A stretch of 64,000 nucleotides of DNA from Punctularia strigosozonata HHB-11173 SS5. Taxonomy: Eukaryota > Basidiomycota > Agaricomycetes > Corticiales > Punctulariaceae. Of the stretch, positions 20,959 to 32,558 are shown one piece after another. Numbering within the stretch: position 1 is the first letter of the stretch; every line of letters begins with the position of its first letter. The stretch covers positions 1,276,973-1,340,972 of the forward strand of contig NW_006767438.1 in assembly GCF_000264995.1 (NCBI RefSeq), in the 5' to 3' direction. A program made the position numbers and the translations under genes. The notes beneath the pieces are model-generated. The model was not told where the DNA came from. It worked only from the letters and a program-made list of their open reading frames with translations, and ran no database searches.

Positions 20959-22708
20959 AGTCGTTGAAGGTCCGTACGACTCTAGGTCAAGGCTGAGCGG
21001 TGGGCCCTGTCACAGCGACAATAACCCAAATGAAGGCCGAATAGACCTGCGGCAGCGACGATAGAGTGAGATATTGATGGCGGAACAGAGGCAGCAATCA
21101 GCCAGGACAGCGAGGACGGTGAGCTGGTCCTGCTAATTCTTGTCCTTAAGTAATGTCCGTGCTGCAGGGGCCTAGATCAGACACGAGGCCGGGCGGGAAA
21201 CCGAAAGGAAGCAGTAGAGGCCAAGGAGGAATCGAAAAGGTACAAGGTGATCCCGGTGTACTGGGGAGGTCTACATATATGAATGAAGCATCGTTCTCGC
21301 CTCCGCCTTCTCCGTTCTCAGGAGCAAATTATAGAGGACTGCCTGTTTCGATTTTGCCGCGCACATAGTTGCGATCAAATGTTGGGGCGCAGGTGGAACA
21401 GAACAAGTTGGGCGCATCATCGGGCGCTCGTGCGGTAAGGGTGCAGAGCTTCGCAAGCCGGTAATTATGGGCTGATTTGGCTCCGATGGGTTGATAGTAT
21501 GAGGCCATGGGTAAGAGGAGTGACGAAAGCGTGGGAACTTCAAGGTCGATCACAGCCTTGACAGGCGGGGAAAGACGGGCGTCTAATGAGGATCACCTCG
21601 TTGCCTGAGCAACGAGCTTGAGATCTAGGCGAGGAAGAGAGGAGAACACGTAATATCTATATGATAACCCAGCAGTGGTAAGTAAACTTCGGACAGGATC
21701 GATGACACTCGGGAGCTATATGTATTGCTGGTCAAGTATAATGAGTTGCGAATACTACTCATTGACCGATGTTTGACCCCGCGAACGTAGAGGGTCAATG
21801 CATCACCAACCGAACGTTGACGATAACTCCCCGAATATCAGAATAGCCTTTATTTGCAAAGGATCCGAGGGCGACCCGTTTTGCCGCTAACCTTTATGGA
21901 AAGCATCCGATGTCGAACAGCCTCAGTAATTACTTGTATAAGTAAACCGCATGAGTGAAAAGCTTGGGCGGGTTAACTGCCTGTACTAAGAAGCTGTGCA
22001 GGATCCGCTGTTGATGATGGGGCCTTCGCTACGACAAATGTATGGCGTGAGACCAGTAGCCTGTAGGTCGCCAAAGAAGCGATGCAAACACTTACCATCA
22101 TCTTATTGAAAAGAGCAGACACCAGTTGCGTTTGCACGCCGCATGCGCCGCATCTGCCATTGACATACGCTTGCTCGTGAGGCTTTTCGTGAGCGTCTGC
22201 AGACACATGAGCGTCACGCCATGTTCCCTTAGACTGATGCCTCTCTCTGGGATAACCTGTGCGAAGCAAATGTCATCGAGACAGGCTGCGGGTTGACAGA
22301 ATCGAACCTTCGAGTAGCCACTGGCCGACAATAGGTCTGGCACAGCATTCGTGGGCAGAAGCGAATCACAAGGGTTCAAGGGCTAATGTCGGTGCGCAGC
22401 CCTGCACCCCGCAGCACACTGAGGCGGCGGAAGCCAAGAACATGCGTTGTCCTCGAGTACCAGCGTAAGCCTATAAGTCTTGGATATCTGCCATAGAGCG
22501 AGCATCGTCCCATCTTCCAGTTCAGCCTCCTACGACTCGCGCCAGACCAATAACTGATCATTGAGTAGAGGAGTTCAAAATGGTGATGGTGGTTCGCGGC
22601 CAAGAGGGGCAATCGCCCAAAAAGGCAACCCTCCGTCATAGATCGCAACTGCACTCGGTCTCGGTTCCTTTGCCGCAGCTCGTCACCTCCATCTCGCCAT
22701 CGTTCACA
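20959..22708. other. Large divergent intergenic region
   Basis: About 1.75 kb between the bestrophin-like gene (minus) and fimbrin (plus). Short frames occur on both strands, none with motifs. A B-box-like GGTTCGATTC on the minus strand near 22300 was examined and rejected as a tRNA. It presumably holds two promoters. Confidence 0.4.
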
Positions 22709-25070
22709 ATGCAAGCACTACGACTACAGGTAGCTTCCCGTTCCACTTATTAAAATATTGCATCTCACTGATGGTGACCGGTCATGTAGAAAAAGTATCC
22801 AGATGTCTCGCAAGATGAGATATTCGACATGATCAATCGCTTCAAGTACGTATTACTTCGATACTTCGCGCGAAGTTGGTGCTCACCTTCGGATCCCAGT
22901 GCGATATCTACGGACTCGCCAGGACGCGTCGACAAAGCGAAAGCCCTCCAGGCCATACAACAGACCGGTCACTCCTACGATGCCGCGCGCGAGACCTTGA
23001 AGCACGTTAGCGTTGATGCCAGTGGAAAGCTTGAGGTAGAAGACTGGGTGGAGGTACGTCGATCCATAAGAGTAGCCGCTACGTGTAAACTCATTCCACG
23101 ATTAGCTCAACGTCAAACTACGACAACATGCTACGCCCGCCCTCGCCACCCGTGCAGGCAAGGTTACGGTCCAAGGGTCTAACGCGAATGTCAGCCATAC
23201 ACTCAACGAAGACGAACGCACGGAATTCACAAATCACATCAACCTCGTGAGTATGTACTTCTTCGGTCCTCTAACAGGATTTCATATCCCCGCAGATCAT
23301 CGAAGGCGACCCGGACCTCGGTTCCCGATTCCCTATTCCGACGGATACCATGCAAATCTTTGAAGAATGCCGCGACGGTCTCATTCTCTGCAAACTTATC
23401 AACGACTCCGTACCCGACACGATCGACATGCGTGTCCTGAACAAGCCTACGGCGCGCAAACCGCTCAATGCATTCCAGATCACCGAGAACAACAACATCG
23501 TCATCAATTCTGCCAAGTCCATCGGCTGCTCGGTCGTGAACATCGGTTCCACGGACATCGCCGAGGGCCGAGAGCACCTTGTCCTCGGCCTGATCTGGCA
23601 GATCATCCGTCGCGGTTTGCTCGCACAAGTCGACATCAAGATCCACCCCGAGCTCTACCGCCTATGTGAAGAGGGCGAGACCATCGAAGACCTCCTGCGT
23701 TTGACTCCGGATCAAATTCTCTTGCGCTGGTTCAACTACCACCTCAAACAAGCTGGCTGGCACCGAAGGTACGTCACGATGCGCTTTCGAGAGGCAGGCG
23801 CTCACGCTCGTGGAATCGCAGAGTCGGCAACTTTAGCAAGGACGTGAAAGACGGCGAGAACTACACTATCCTCCTCAACCAGCTCAAACCCGACGAATGT
23901 TCCACCGCTCCGCTGCAGACACGCGACCTCCGCCAACGCGCCGAGCAGGTCCTCCAAAACGCAGACCGCATCGGCTGTCGCAAGTACCTCACGCCTTCCT
24001 CGCTCATCGCGGGCAATCCGCGCCTCAACCTTGCCTTCGTCGCGAACCTCTTCAACACCTGGCCCGGGCTCGCTCCCCTCGATGAACAGGAGGCGAAGGA
24101 CTACGGTGTCGTCGAGGACTTCGACGCCGAAGGCGAACGCGAAGCGCGTGTGTTTACGCTTTGGCTCAACTCGCTCGGCGTCGAGCCGGCGGTTCACAAC
24201 TTGTTTGAGAACCTTAAGGATGGTGTCGCCATCCTGCAGGCATTCGACAAGATCCTGCCCGGCTCCGTCGTCTGGCGCAGGGTGTCCAAGCCGAAGCCGC
24301 TTCCGGCTGACGGCCCGGCCTCGCCGACGACCGCGGAAGGCGAGGAGGAAGAGGAGACGGGTATCACGCCCAACCAGTCCAAGCTTTCGAGGTTCAAGTG
24401 TGTGGAGAACACTAACTACGCGGTCGAGCTGGCCAAGCAGAACGGGATGCATATGGTTGGTATTCAGGGTGCGGACATTGTGGACGGCAAGCGGACCCTC
24501 GTCTTGGGCCTTGTCTGGCAGCTCATGCGGTAAGCTAATCCGTTTTTATCATTACTTACGTCGCGATAGTTGAACCTGCGAAACAGGATGAGCGTAGTCA
24601 AGACTATGTCTGCGCTGTCGAAAGGTCGGCCGCTAAGCGATACGGATATTCTCAAGTGGGCGAACAACACCGTTCAGAAGGCGAAGCCTAGCGCGCGCCC
24701 GGCCAGGTCGTTCAAAGACCCGATGTTGACCACGGGCATTTGGTTCCTTGATCTGCTTGAGGGCATAAAGCCTGGCATCGTCGACCCATCGATGGTGATC
24801 AACGTCAGCGATAACGGCGATTACGAGGACAGGCGCCAGAACGGTTCGTCACAGAGACCTTCCAGGCCTGAATCTTAATTGACGCGCTCTTCTAGCCAAA
24901 CTTGCCATCTCAATCGCTCGCAAGCTGAATGCCCTGATCTTCCTTGTCCCGGAGGACATTGTGGACGTCAGACCTCGCTTGGTATGGCCAGCCGCCCAGT
25001 CAACGTGTGCGCTTACTTATTATTCATCTAGATCATGACCTTCGTTGCTAGTCTTATGGCTATACAGTAA
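22709..25070 (+). CDS. SAC6: Fimbrin/plastin, actin-bundling protein
   Basis: Fimbrin crosslinks actin filaments in actin patches and rings. The first exons are short: MQALRLQ, then KKYPDVSQDEIFDMINRF, then a degenerate EF-hand-like region (SVDASGKLEVEDW). Four calponin-homology domains follow, forming two actin-binding modules. CH1 holds FEECRDGLILCKLINDSVPD and NNNIVINSAKSIGC. CH2 has LLRWFNYHLKQAGW and FSKDVKDGENYTILLNQL. CH3 has EARVFTLWLNSLGV and LKDGVAILQAFDKILPGSVV. CH4 has DILKWANNTVQKAK and DLLEGIKPGIVDPSMV. The protein ends VRPRLIMTFVASLMAIQ, the usual family end. There are about seven short introns, one inside CH2 near 23768-23830. Length and order match fungal fimbrins, so the call is secure. 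Confidence 0.95.
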
Positions 25071-25210
25071 ATGCGGTTATACTGCACTGTTCAAGGTGCT
25101 TGTTTCATCCTACGGACCACCGGAGGGAATGTTGCTACGATACTTAGTGTAAACAGAAGTCTCGAGAAAAGTGTAACTGATCCTGTCATAATCGAAGTTA
25201 TCCCTATCAT

Positions 25211-26700
25211 TCACTTGTCTACGTTGGTCTCCCCTATTTGATTAAACGTCTGCGCGAACGTCTGGATGAAGTCAAGCCCCGTCTTGCCGTCCAGAACGCC
25301 CTCCCGCCAGTTCACCCAGATCCCCATGCCCGTTCCAGGGTAAGATACGACGTTCATCACCAAGGCAGCGGTCAGCGGCCCAGGGTTCTGCGCAAACCAA
25401 AGCCCGTCAACGCGCAGCCCCGGGATGGGCGGGCCAGGGCCAACTCCAAGGTTTGATATCTCGAGCAGTGCGCGGAAGGGCTTCTCCGAATGAGCGCGCT
25501 TCAACAACCACTTTTCCCAGCCCGTGATGGATGATCCGGCAGCGGGTGGCGGGTCCGGTATGTAGGCGAGCATGCCCATCTTGCCCTTGTCGGTGGCGAG
25601 GGCGGAAGGGTCGGACAGACTTGCGGCGTACGTCTTCGCGGCCTCCCAAAGTGACTCTTCCGACGGCGTCGAGGAGGCGTCTACAACGAATGAGTAGGCA
25701 TGCGGTGCGACATAGTTTCCCGTGGTGCTTGGGTGGCCAAGACTCGGATCCCGAAGTGACCGTGCAGTTTCCGTTTCGAGCTCTAGCCTCTTAGGATGGA
25801 AAGCTTCGGGAGACGCCGTTATAACCTGGTGCAGAGATTGTATGCCGCAGGCCATGATGACTGGCTGCAGGGTCTTGATACCGTGCGACTTGCCGACCTT
25901 CTTGACATGATCCACAGTCGCTTGCGGGAAGAACAGCATCTTACCCGTAGGACGACACTTGAAGGATGGTGTCGAAGAAGATGGAGGCCAGGAGGGTAAA
26001 GGCGTAGGAAGAAGAATTTTCGGGATATGCGGCCGTACAAACTCGTTGAATAGCACCCCAAGGAGATATAGAATGCTGGGTTTTAGGCTGATGGTGGAAT
26101 CCATCGAAGGGGGTAATTCAATTTGCTTCGCGTCGACGGAAGGTGGAGGCGAACTTATCAGCGACAATAATTCCTGGAAGAGGACGAGGGCACCTCGTCC
26201 ATCGCATAGGACGTGGTGCATGGTCATGATCAGTGCCCCCTCCTTCGACTTCGGGGTGCGGTACCAGTCGACCCGCCAGAGCGGTGCTTCGTCTAGTTTC
26301 CAGCGAGGGTCGCTGATGTTCGCGAGTGACGCGTCCTGGATGACAGAAAGACGATCATCGGGGCTTGGTCCAGTTTCTGTGACGAGGAACACATCTGCAG
26401 GGTGGACAACCACTCTCGAATACTTGGGGTCTCGTGTCTGATGATCGGCGATGACGCACGCAAGCATCGGGTGTCGAGATAGAAGCGCGGCGATGGCTTG
26501 AAGACCACGCTCGCGCACGTCGAATTCACCCGGAGTCCATGCCAACGACGCGCTGAGCACTATAGTGGGTTGAAACGCCTTGCCCGCGTTGGAACGCGCG
26601 ACATGGTAGCGCTCGTAGAGACCTGCACGGGAGTTTACAGGTCAACCCGAAGATACCGTAGCTCTGAGAACCTGCCTAACTTCCGCTCGACGATGTTCAT
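25211..26700 (-). CDS. Alcohol-acetyltransferase-like / condensation-fold acyltransferase
   Basis: The main exon (25211 to about 26630) encodes an acyltransferase of the CoA-dependent HxxxD superfamily. The catalytic motif reads MTMHHVLCDGRGALVLFQEL. The second conserved region, DGLWFAQNPGPLTAALVMNV, precedes a C-terminal VNWREGVLDGKTGLDFIQTF. These features fit the fungal alcohol acetyltransferase/PapA5-like group, which esterifies alcohols with acyl-CoA. A short first exon MNIVERKLGRF (start 26700) with an intron to YERYHVARSNAGKAF is typical for the family. I could not find a donor/acceptor pair with matching phase there, so the 5' join is uncertain; an error or unusual splice is possible. 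No signal peptide is seen. Substrates are unknown. Confidence 0.75.
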
Positions 26701-27155
26701 AGGTCCTCCGCGGTCGTAGTCGAGAGTGAGCTAAGGAATGAGCCCCGTAGCTGCGCAGTGCCGATCACAAGTTTTGCCGGAGGCCCGCAGTCGGGTACGC
26801 CTCGCTGATCCGGGGATTTCGAGACAGCACGACTGCACTGAACTTGTAATGTCATGAGAGCAAAGTGAAAAGATTCAGCGTATACTCATGATAATAGAGC
26901 AAGTGTCGACGCCGTCAGCCTCCGCGGCTGAAGAATACTCCGGCCGGAGTCGATATCGCAGTAATTCATGAGACAGGCGAAGTACGGTGCGGGGTTGGAA
27001 TGAATACAGTAAACGTGAACATGATGTTCTTGTACAGTATGGCTATGTAGTAGTACCTTGTACAATATGACTAGTCCGTTCTACAGTATGACCAGTAGTA
27101 AACATTACACAGTAGAGAAAGCGACGTCGCATTTACGGAAGGATCTCGCCTGTTA
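26701..27155. other. Intergenic between two minus-strand genes, with three short repeats
   Basis: Upstream DNA of the acyltransferase-like gene. A short imperfect element TACARTATGRC recurs three times at 27031-27105. Confidence 0.45.
27031..27105 (+). repeat. Three imperfect copies of a TACARTATGRC element
   Basis: The copies are TGTACAGTATGGCTATG at 27031, TGTACAATATGACTAG at 27059 and TCTACAGTATGACCAG at 27080. They are spaced by about 28 and 21 bases. They could be regulatory sites or a decayed tandem repeat. Confidence 0.55.
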
Positions 27156-28027
27156 TCACCACCCGCCGTACTTCCGGCCCATGGCCGCCATACCCGCCCT
27201 CCGTTGCGCGCCCTCGACCTTGTACTCCAACGCATGGCCCACCCAGCAGCTAATGCTCCTCTTGCCCGCAGCGGCACGAAGTTCGTCCTCGTACGCATCC
27301 TCGTGCCCGTGCTCGCGGACGTTGCGCCTACGGCCGGTCTTATGCATCTCGCGCGGTGCCGGATATTCGATCGTCCGAAGGGCTGGGAAGGAACCCTCAA
27401 CGTTCAGCGCGTCGGCGAGCGCCTTGAGGGCGTCATCGTCGCATTCGCCGCAGAGGGAGAGCGTCTCAAGCTTCGGCGCCTGTGTGGCAAGCGCGGCGAT
27501 GCAGTCTGGGGTCATGCCCGTGTTCCCGCCAAGCTTGATGGAGCGAATGGAGCCCAGCACTGGCTTCACAAAGCCGAGGAACTGGAGTGAAAAACGGAGG
27601 TGAGCCAGGAAGGGAAGAGAGGGGAAGAAGTGGGGGGCTGACAGCGCCGTGGCTCAACGCATACATCTCGAGGTCCTTGAAGCTCTCGCTCGAGCCAGCG
27701 AGGAGCACGGAGGATTGGGCAAAGCGACTCATGAACCGCTCGAAGGTTGCACTGACGATCTTGCACGTCGGTGGCGGGATCGATGCAACCGTTTTCTCGT
27801 CGGGGTATCCATACGTATCACCTGCTGTGTATAACTAGACGAAGAGTTTGGGCATTCCAAAACTGATGAAGTTCACGGTTGGATACGTACATGCTGCAGA
27901 TCGGGCCAACTGGAGACCAATCTCAAGAGTGTGAGCAAGCCGAAGTCGGTACGGGCACAAGTCATGGCTTCGTGGCGGAAGGTTTGGATGTGCTTGAGCT
28001 TGCAGAGGGCATCGACGAGTTTATCAC
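27156..28027 (-). pseudogene. Leucine-rich-repeat (F-box-type) protein, 3' part only
   Basis: Three exons read as LRR protein. They are LVDALCKLKHIQTFRHEAMT (from 28027), VASIPPPTCKIVSATFERFM with SFKDLEMYALSHGA, and FLGFVKPVLGSIRSIKLGGN onward. The last also has LATQAPKLETLSLCGECDDD. The L-x-x-L-x-L pattern and layout resemble basidiomycete F-box/LRR proteins. The C-terminus is basic and unrelated (HKTGRRRNVREHGHEDA). No N-terminal F-box or credible start exon is found upstream to 28640. The gene is therefore either 5'-truncated or has exons I could not find. An intron of about 62 bases (C-rich, ends CTCCAG) separates the last two exons. Confidence 0.5.
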
Positions 28028-28647
28028 CTAAGCAGTTGTCGTACGAATGGAGGGGCCCCGACTGGGGGATGTTTTATGAGCAGAACGTAGCGTATAATAA
28101 GATCAAAATAACATACAAATTTAAGGGTCAATGAAGTGAGATTGGGCGTCCTAGGAACGTTGCTCGGTGAGTCGGAATTCCTCCGCTACATATAGCACGT
28201 TATGCGCACCGCTTGATTAGAGCGGCAATGACATCTCCACGCGTACTCGGAAACCTCCTATCCGCCGTGCTAAATCCTATCACCTGCGATGCCTATCAAT
28301 CTTCACCACTGAAATGTGTACTGGAGGCGTACCAGCTCCTTCACGGCCTCGCCCCTGCCGCCAACGATCAGGTAGGACGTTTTCTGCTTGATATCCGACT
28401 GCGTGCCCTGAATGACAACGCGTGTCTCATTTCCAGCGTTTTCTTTGTTGGCGACTTCGGCTTTCGGCATCTTGCTTTCTCGTCTCGGGCGCCTGACGGG
28501 AGTACTTATTGCAAGCTGGAACGCGCTCACGTGATAGCAGTGCGCCACAAAGCGCGTTTTGCTGGATGTTTGAGAAACCACATTGATCCGAGTACGTGAA
28601 CAGTACAAAACCCCGCATTCCAAGACAAAGAGATCAGTCATAGTAGC
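28028..28647. other. Intergenic, no recognised gene
   Basis: Frames of 110-130 codons overlap on both strands (28213-28641) without any motif. If the LRR gene is intact, its missing 5' exons would lie here. Confidence 0.35.
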
Positions 28648-30189
28648 TCATTTACGCCCCTGGATGATGTACCAATAATGGCTGTTGTAAAATGAAACAT
28701 CATCACCTGCCCACTGCAGATATGAGTTAACCCTCGGAACCGGACCCCTCCATTTGTTCTTCTCGACCTTCTGAATAAAACGGACACCCATATCACGAAG
28801 AATGCTCTCCTCCATCTCTGCTTCGGCATGACTGTACGCGGTGAACACCGCCGGAACGCCTCCATCGATGATGACCTCCAGAGTCTTCCTCCAGCTGACC
28901 GTCTCAACCTCGGAGAAACCCGTGTTTAGAGCCACGATGAGATCAGGTTGCTGGCGGGCGTGATTGCTCTTGTGAACGAAAACCTCGTACGGTCCTTTGT
29001 AAAAAGCGGCTTCCCGAGTTCGTCCCCGAGACGCGCAGGGAGGGCACGCCAGTTCTGATTCAGCCCATTCGGTTTCTGACTCGGAGTTAGTCGGTATATT
29101 CGGGCCGACGAGGCAAATGTTGAGCGCTCGGAGGCTCGGGAGGTAGTGAAGGATTTCCTCCGTCATCGCTCGCCCGTGAAACTCCCGGGACTCGACGCTG
29201 ACGAAATGGATGCAAAGCTTCGAGCGCATCTCCAGAGAGGGTATAGCCTGTTCTAGAGCAGCCAGAACGGTGAGCGGGAGCACGGTTGACTCCATTGCCA
29301 ACAACTTCGTAGCTCGTGCGACATCCTTATTATTCGTCCCGAACTCCCTCGATGTGAACTCGGCCGCGAAGTCAAACTTTGGGAAGATGCACGTATTGTA
29401 GTCATCCCAGCCGCGAAGGGAGGAAAGCTGGATGTATTGCGTGCGCGGTTGGGGTGTGCGAATTGCCAACTTGTTCATATGATGCCGCGCGATTGCATAG
29501 TCAATCTTGAGACGTTCAACGCAAGCCACAGTTTGCAGGTCGCGACACAGGTCCGCATTGTGAGCGCGGTCGAACTCGACTGCGCAGCTAGGCGAACACC
29601 ACCAAGCAAGCTCGCATCGCGAACACGCCGAGAAGTCGCCAGCTTTGCTGGTGTGAAAAGGTGTGTGGAAGCAGACCTCGCATTTGATCTGGTGTCTAAC
29701 GCAGTTCTGATTGAGTTCACGAAGGTTGACCTGCTCAGGAAACGCACTGGATGTATCCCAGGAGCCCTGGAAATTTCTTGAACCTAAACTCCTACAGACT
29801 TCTGCTTATGCCAAATAGAAGACATTCCTTGGAATCAGAATGCTTACCTGCGCCATCGAGTATTGAAAAGGCGTATATGGCTGCGTTGGATCCGTCCGCT
29901 GGTCTGCCTGGTTCACCTCTCGGAACTGACTGCAAAGCTTCTTGTGGAATTTCCAGTCACGCCTTTGACAAGTCTGATTGCCTGCAGAATATAATAAGAC
30001 GCATGAGATGGCAGTAGATGGAGGTTTCTGGGTTTGTGTACAGTACGAGACGCGTTCGCATCCTGTGCACTTTGACAGCTTCACACCGTGCGCAGGAGGC
30101 TGCAGACACCATTCGCAGATCAGACGGGCAGCCTGCAGTACTGATACATAGGGAGAGAACACCTTTGCGGGAATATCATCTGAGGTCAT
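28648..30189 (-). CDS. MYND zinc-finger protein with MSS51-like C-terminal domain
   Basis: The start MTSDDIPAKVF leads to an N-terminal MYND finger, CEWCLQPPAHGVKLSKCTGC then a Cys-rich turn. An intron (about 29990-30045) then joins to CQRRDWKFHKKLCSQF, which supplies the last ligands. A second zinc-binding block lies at about 29640-29700, CEVCFHTPFHTSKAGDFSAC, SRCELAWWCSPSCA, then H and C. The large last exon (to 28648) matches the MSS51-type C-terminal domain. It has LRALNICLVGPNIP, PDLIVALNTGFSEVETVSWR, VPAVFTAYSHAEAEMEESIL and QKVEKNKWRG. In yeast Mss51 is a translational activator of COX1 mRNA, but fungal genomes carry many divergent MYND/MSS51-like proteins of unknown role. This one probably belongs to that group. 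Confidence 0.8.
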
Positions 30190-30985
30190 GAGAGACAATG
30201 ATGGAGGGGAAAAGAGGTATGGTCAGGCATGCGGCAAGCCTTAATTGGCGTTGGCGGACTTGTAGCGGCGTTGTCCGTGCGGAGATCGAAGTCAACTACT
30301 CCGCGCGCCTCTCATTCTTTGCCAACCGCTTTGCAGGCCTGAGCTCGATCACCAGTGCACCGCAAATCCTTTGTACAGTGTCAGTCTAATGGTACCATGA
30401 TCAACCCGCCTGGATGCCGGGCATGTGGCCATCCATCACTTCACACATTCCATGGGCTCCTGTAAGAAGGTCAGACCAATGCTGGCTCTAGTGGCTTTCG
30501 ATACAGCTTTTACGTTAATCCAAGTGTCGTCTCGGAAGATACATTCTCCTCCGTATAAGTGTACGCACTCCAAGTTGCTTACATATAGTAGTGCCATAGT
30601 CACCTCTCCTGATGTCTGCTTAGCACATCTTGGGTGTCAGGAGGGACCTGCTCACACGTTTTCAGATGGAAACGAGACCTTCGGTTCTGGATCAGGCGAA
30701 GGGCTGAAGGTGCGTAGGATCAGCAGGCGTGCTTCGTAACCTTGCATAGCTTCACCTTCGTTGTTCACAAACCCTCTGGCATGCCCCTTGTCCGTATGCC
30801 GGAGTCCGGTTCTCGGGCAGTTGACGATGAACCGGACTATATCGGCCGTTAAAGGACGACGCCTGCTGGAGATCAACGAGACCATCAGGCGCTGATTGAT
30901 ATTCTGCCACAGTGGCTGCAATTTGTATACGTATCCACGTAGCAAACCTTCCTTGCAATATCATGATTTGGACAGTCTAATCCCG
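30190..30985. other. Intergenic, no recognised gene
   Basis: It lies upstream of the MYND gene and downstream of the first epoxide hydrolase. A minus-strand frame at 30652-30945 (QRLMVSLISSRRRPLTADIV) could be a fragment of something, but I cannot place it. Confidence 0.35.
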
Positions 30986-32558
30986 CTATTCAACATAGTA
31001 CCCTCCGATCTCCTGGATATCCGCTACGAGAGCAGCTGGATTGTCGAGGCCTGGGAAATGCCCACCGCGCTCATGTTCTAAATTAAGCTCATTAGCCCGC
31101 AAGCATAGCCTCATTGAGGGTATGGATCACGTACCGTGCAAAAAGGTCAAATTGCCGACTTTCTCGATGTATGCCCGCGGAAATCCGAGATTGTACGGGA
31201 ATGCACTGAAGCCCATCGGAGTCGCAGGACGAGGAACGTCAAAGTTCGATGGCAAGAAGTTCTGCGAATAGATCCAGGACGAGGACAGGAACGTCTTGGA
31301 GAGGTAGTAGAGCGAGATTGAGGTCAGGATCGCCGTGTCGTTGAGGACCGAAGGTCCAGTGCCGCGTTTCGGATCCGAAAACTCCGTCCACAGCTCGTAC
31401 ATCCAGGTGAGCTGTCCGACGGGGCTGTCGTACAACGCCAAGCCGATCGTGTTGGGCTATACTCCGAAATGTATCAGTTCCGACGTCCAGGGCAAGCACT
31501 AGCATGGTGTAAACAGAGCGTACCCTCCATTCTTGTTCGTCGAAGTATGCCATTCCACGAGCTGCAAACGCATCGTTGATCTTTAACTGTGTGATCTCGA
31601 ACGCGGAAAGGCTGATGTTGGCACTCTGAGCGTCGGCTGTGGTAGGGGGCAAGAACGGAATGAAACAGAATTGTGCCGCGCGCACTGTTGAGGCGTAGTT
31701 GGCGTATAGGATGTACGCGACTTGTGAGCCCTGCATCAGCTCGGATGTCAATGGGGGAGCTTGGAGCGTTGGGTCATGCTACATACCCAATCACTACCAA
31801 AAGCCGTGTAAGTCTTGTATCCAAGGACGTCCACCATGAGCGTGTTGAAGATGCGGGCACTATCCTCGTTCGTCCACTCTGCCGAGGGAAGCGAGGAGAA
31901 ACCGAAGCCTGGGAGGGAGGGCACAACAACGTTGAACGATACTAGAACACGAATACACGTTCAGCTGCATGAAGTCGGCCACGAAAGCAATACGGCATAA
32001 TCTCACTGTTATTTCCTTGCGCATTCACTGCGCGGTCAGTCAACGGCTTGACGGTGGGCAGCCATTCATGAAAGGAGCCTGAACAGATTGTTGATCACTT
32101 GGTCAGACGCGGGATGCTCGAACTTACCAGGCCATCCATGGAACATGATCAGCGGGATGGCATCCGGTTCGGCCGACTTTTCGTGAACGAAATGCACTGT
32201 AACGTTCTCGATTTCGACCGTGAACTGGTTGAATCTGTCGGAAAACGTCTGAATCAGCGTGTGGAGAGCCCGAGCACATGCAAATCACATACTTATTGAG
32301 GGCAGTTTGTTGCTCATACCAGTCGAAATTATGCAACCATTCGCTGCGGAGCGTTTCTATTGTTTCCAGCTCGACACCCCATGTCTCGTTCCCGCCGGTG
32401 AAGCTCGGTGCCTTTGGGAATTGTGCGTTTGACACTAACAAGTTCATGCGATGAACTTCATCGGGAGGTATGTTAATCTTGAAAGGTTTGACATCCCAGG
32501 CAAGCGCGGGCAAGATGCTGGAAGTCAACAGCAGAGCGACAGAGATGAGCGTAAGCAT
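30986..32558 (-). CDS. Secreted epoxide hydrolase-like alpha/beta hydrolase, copy 1
   Basis: The likely reaction is epoxide opening to a diol. The protein begins with a signal peptide (MLTLISVALLLTSSILPALA) followed by the epoxide-hydrolase N-terminal region (WDVKPFKINIPPDEVHRMNL). The oxyanion motif HGWPGSFHEWLP is intact. The nucleophile motif FGSDWGSQVAYIL spans an intron after DW. The catalytic-His region GGHFPGLDNPAAL is near the C-terminus, and the cap has DVPRPATPMGFSAFPYNLGF. About seven short introns interrupt the gene. The stop is TAG at 30986-30988. A near-identical paralog follows upstream in the same orientation at 33529-35102, with conserved intron positions. Possible roles are detoxification or processing of external lipid or aromatic epoxides; the true substrate is unknown. 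Confidence 0.88.

Noticed and set aside
22288-22380. tRNA-like B box (GGTTCGATTC on the minus strand) with an A-box-like GGCCAGTGG nearby
   Set aside because: The two boxes are only about 11 bases apart, the T-stem has a mismatch and no 7-bp acceptor stem can be formed.
28213-28641. Overlapping 110-130-codon frames on both strands as a gene
   Set aside because: Neither translation shows a domain and both lack good splice or start context.
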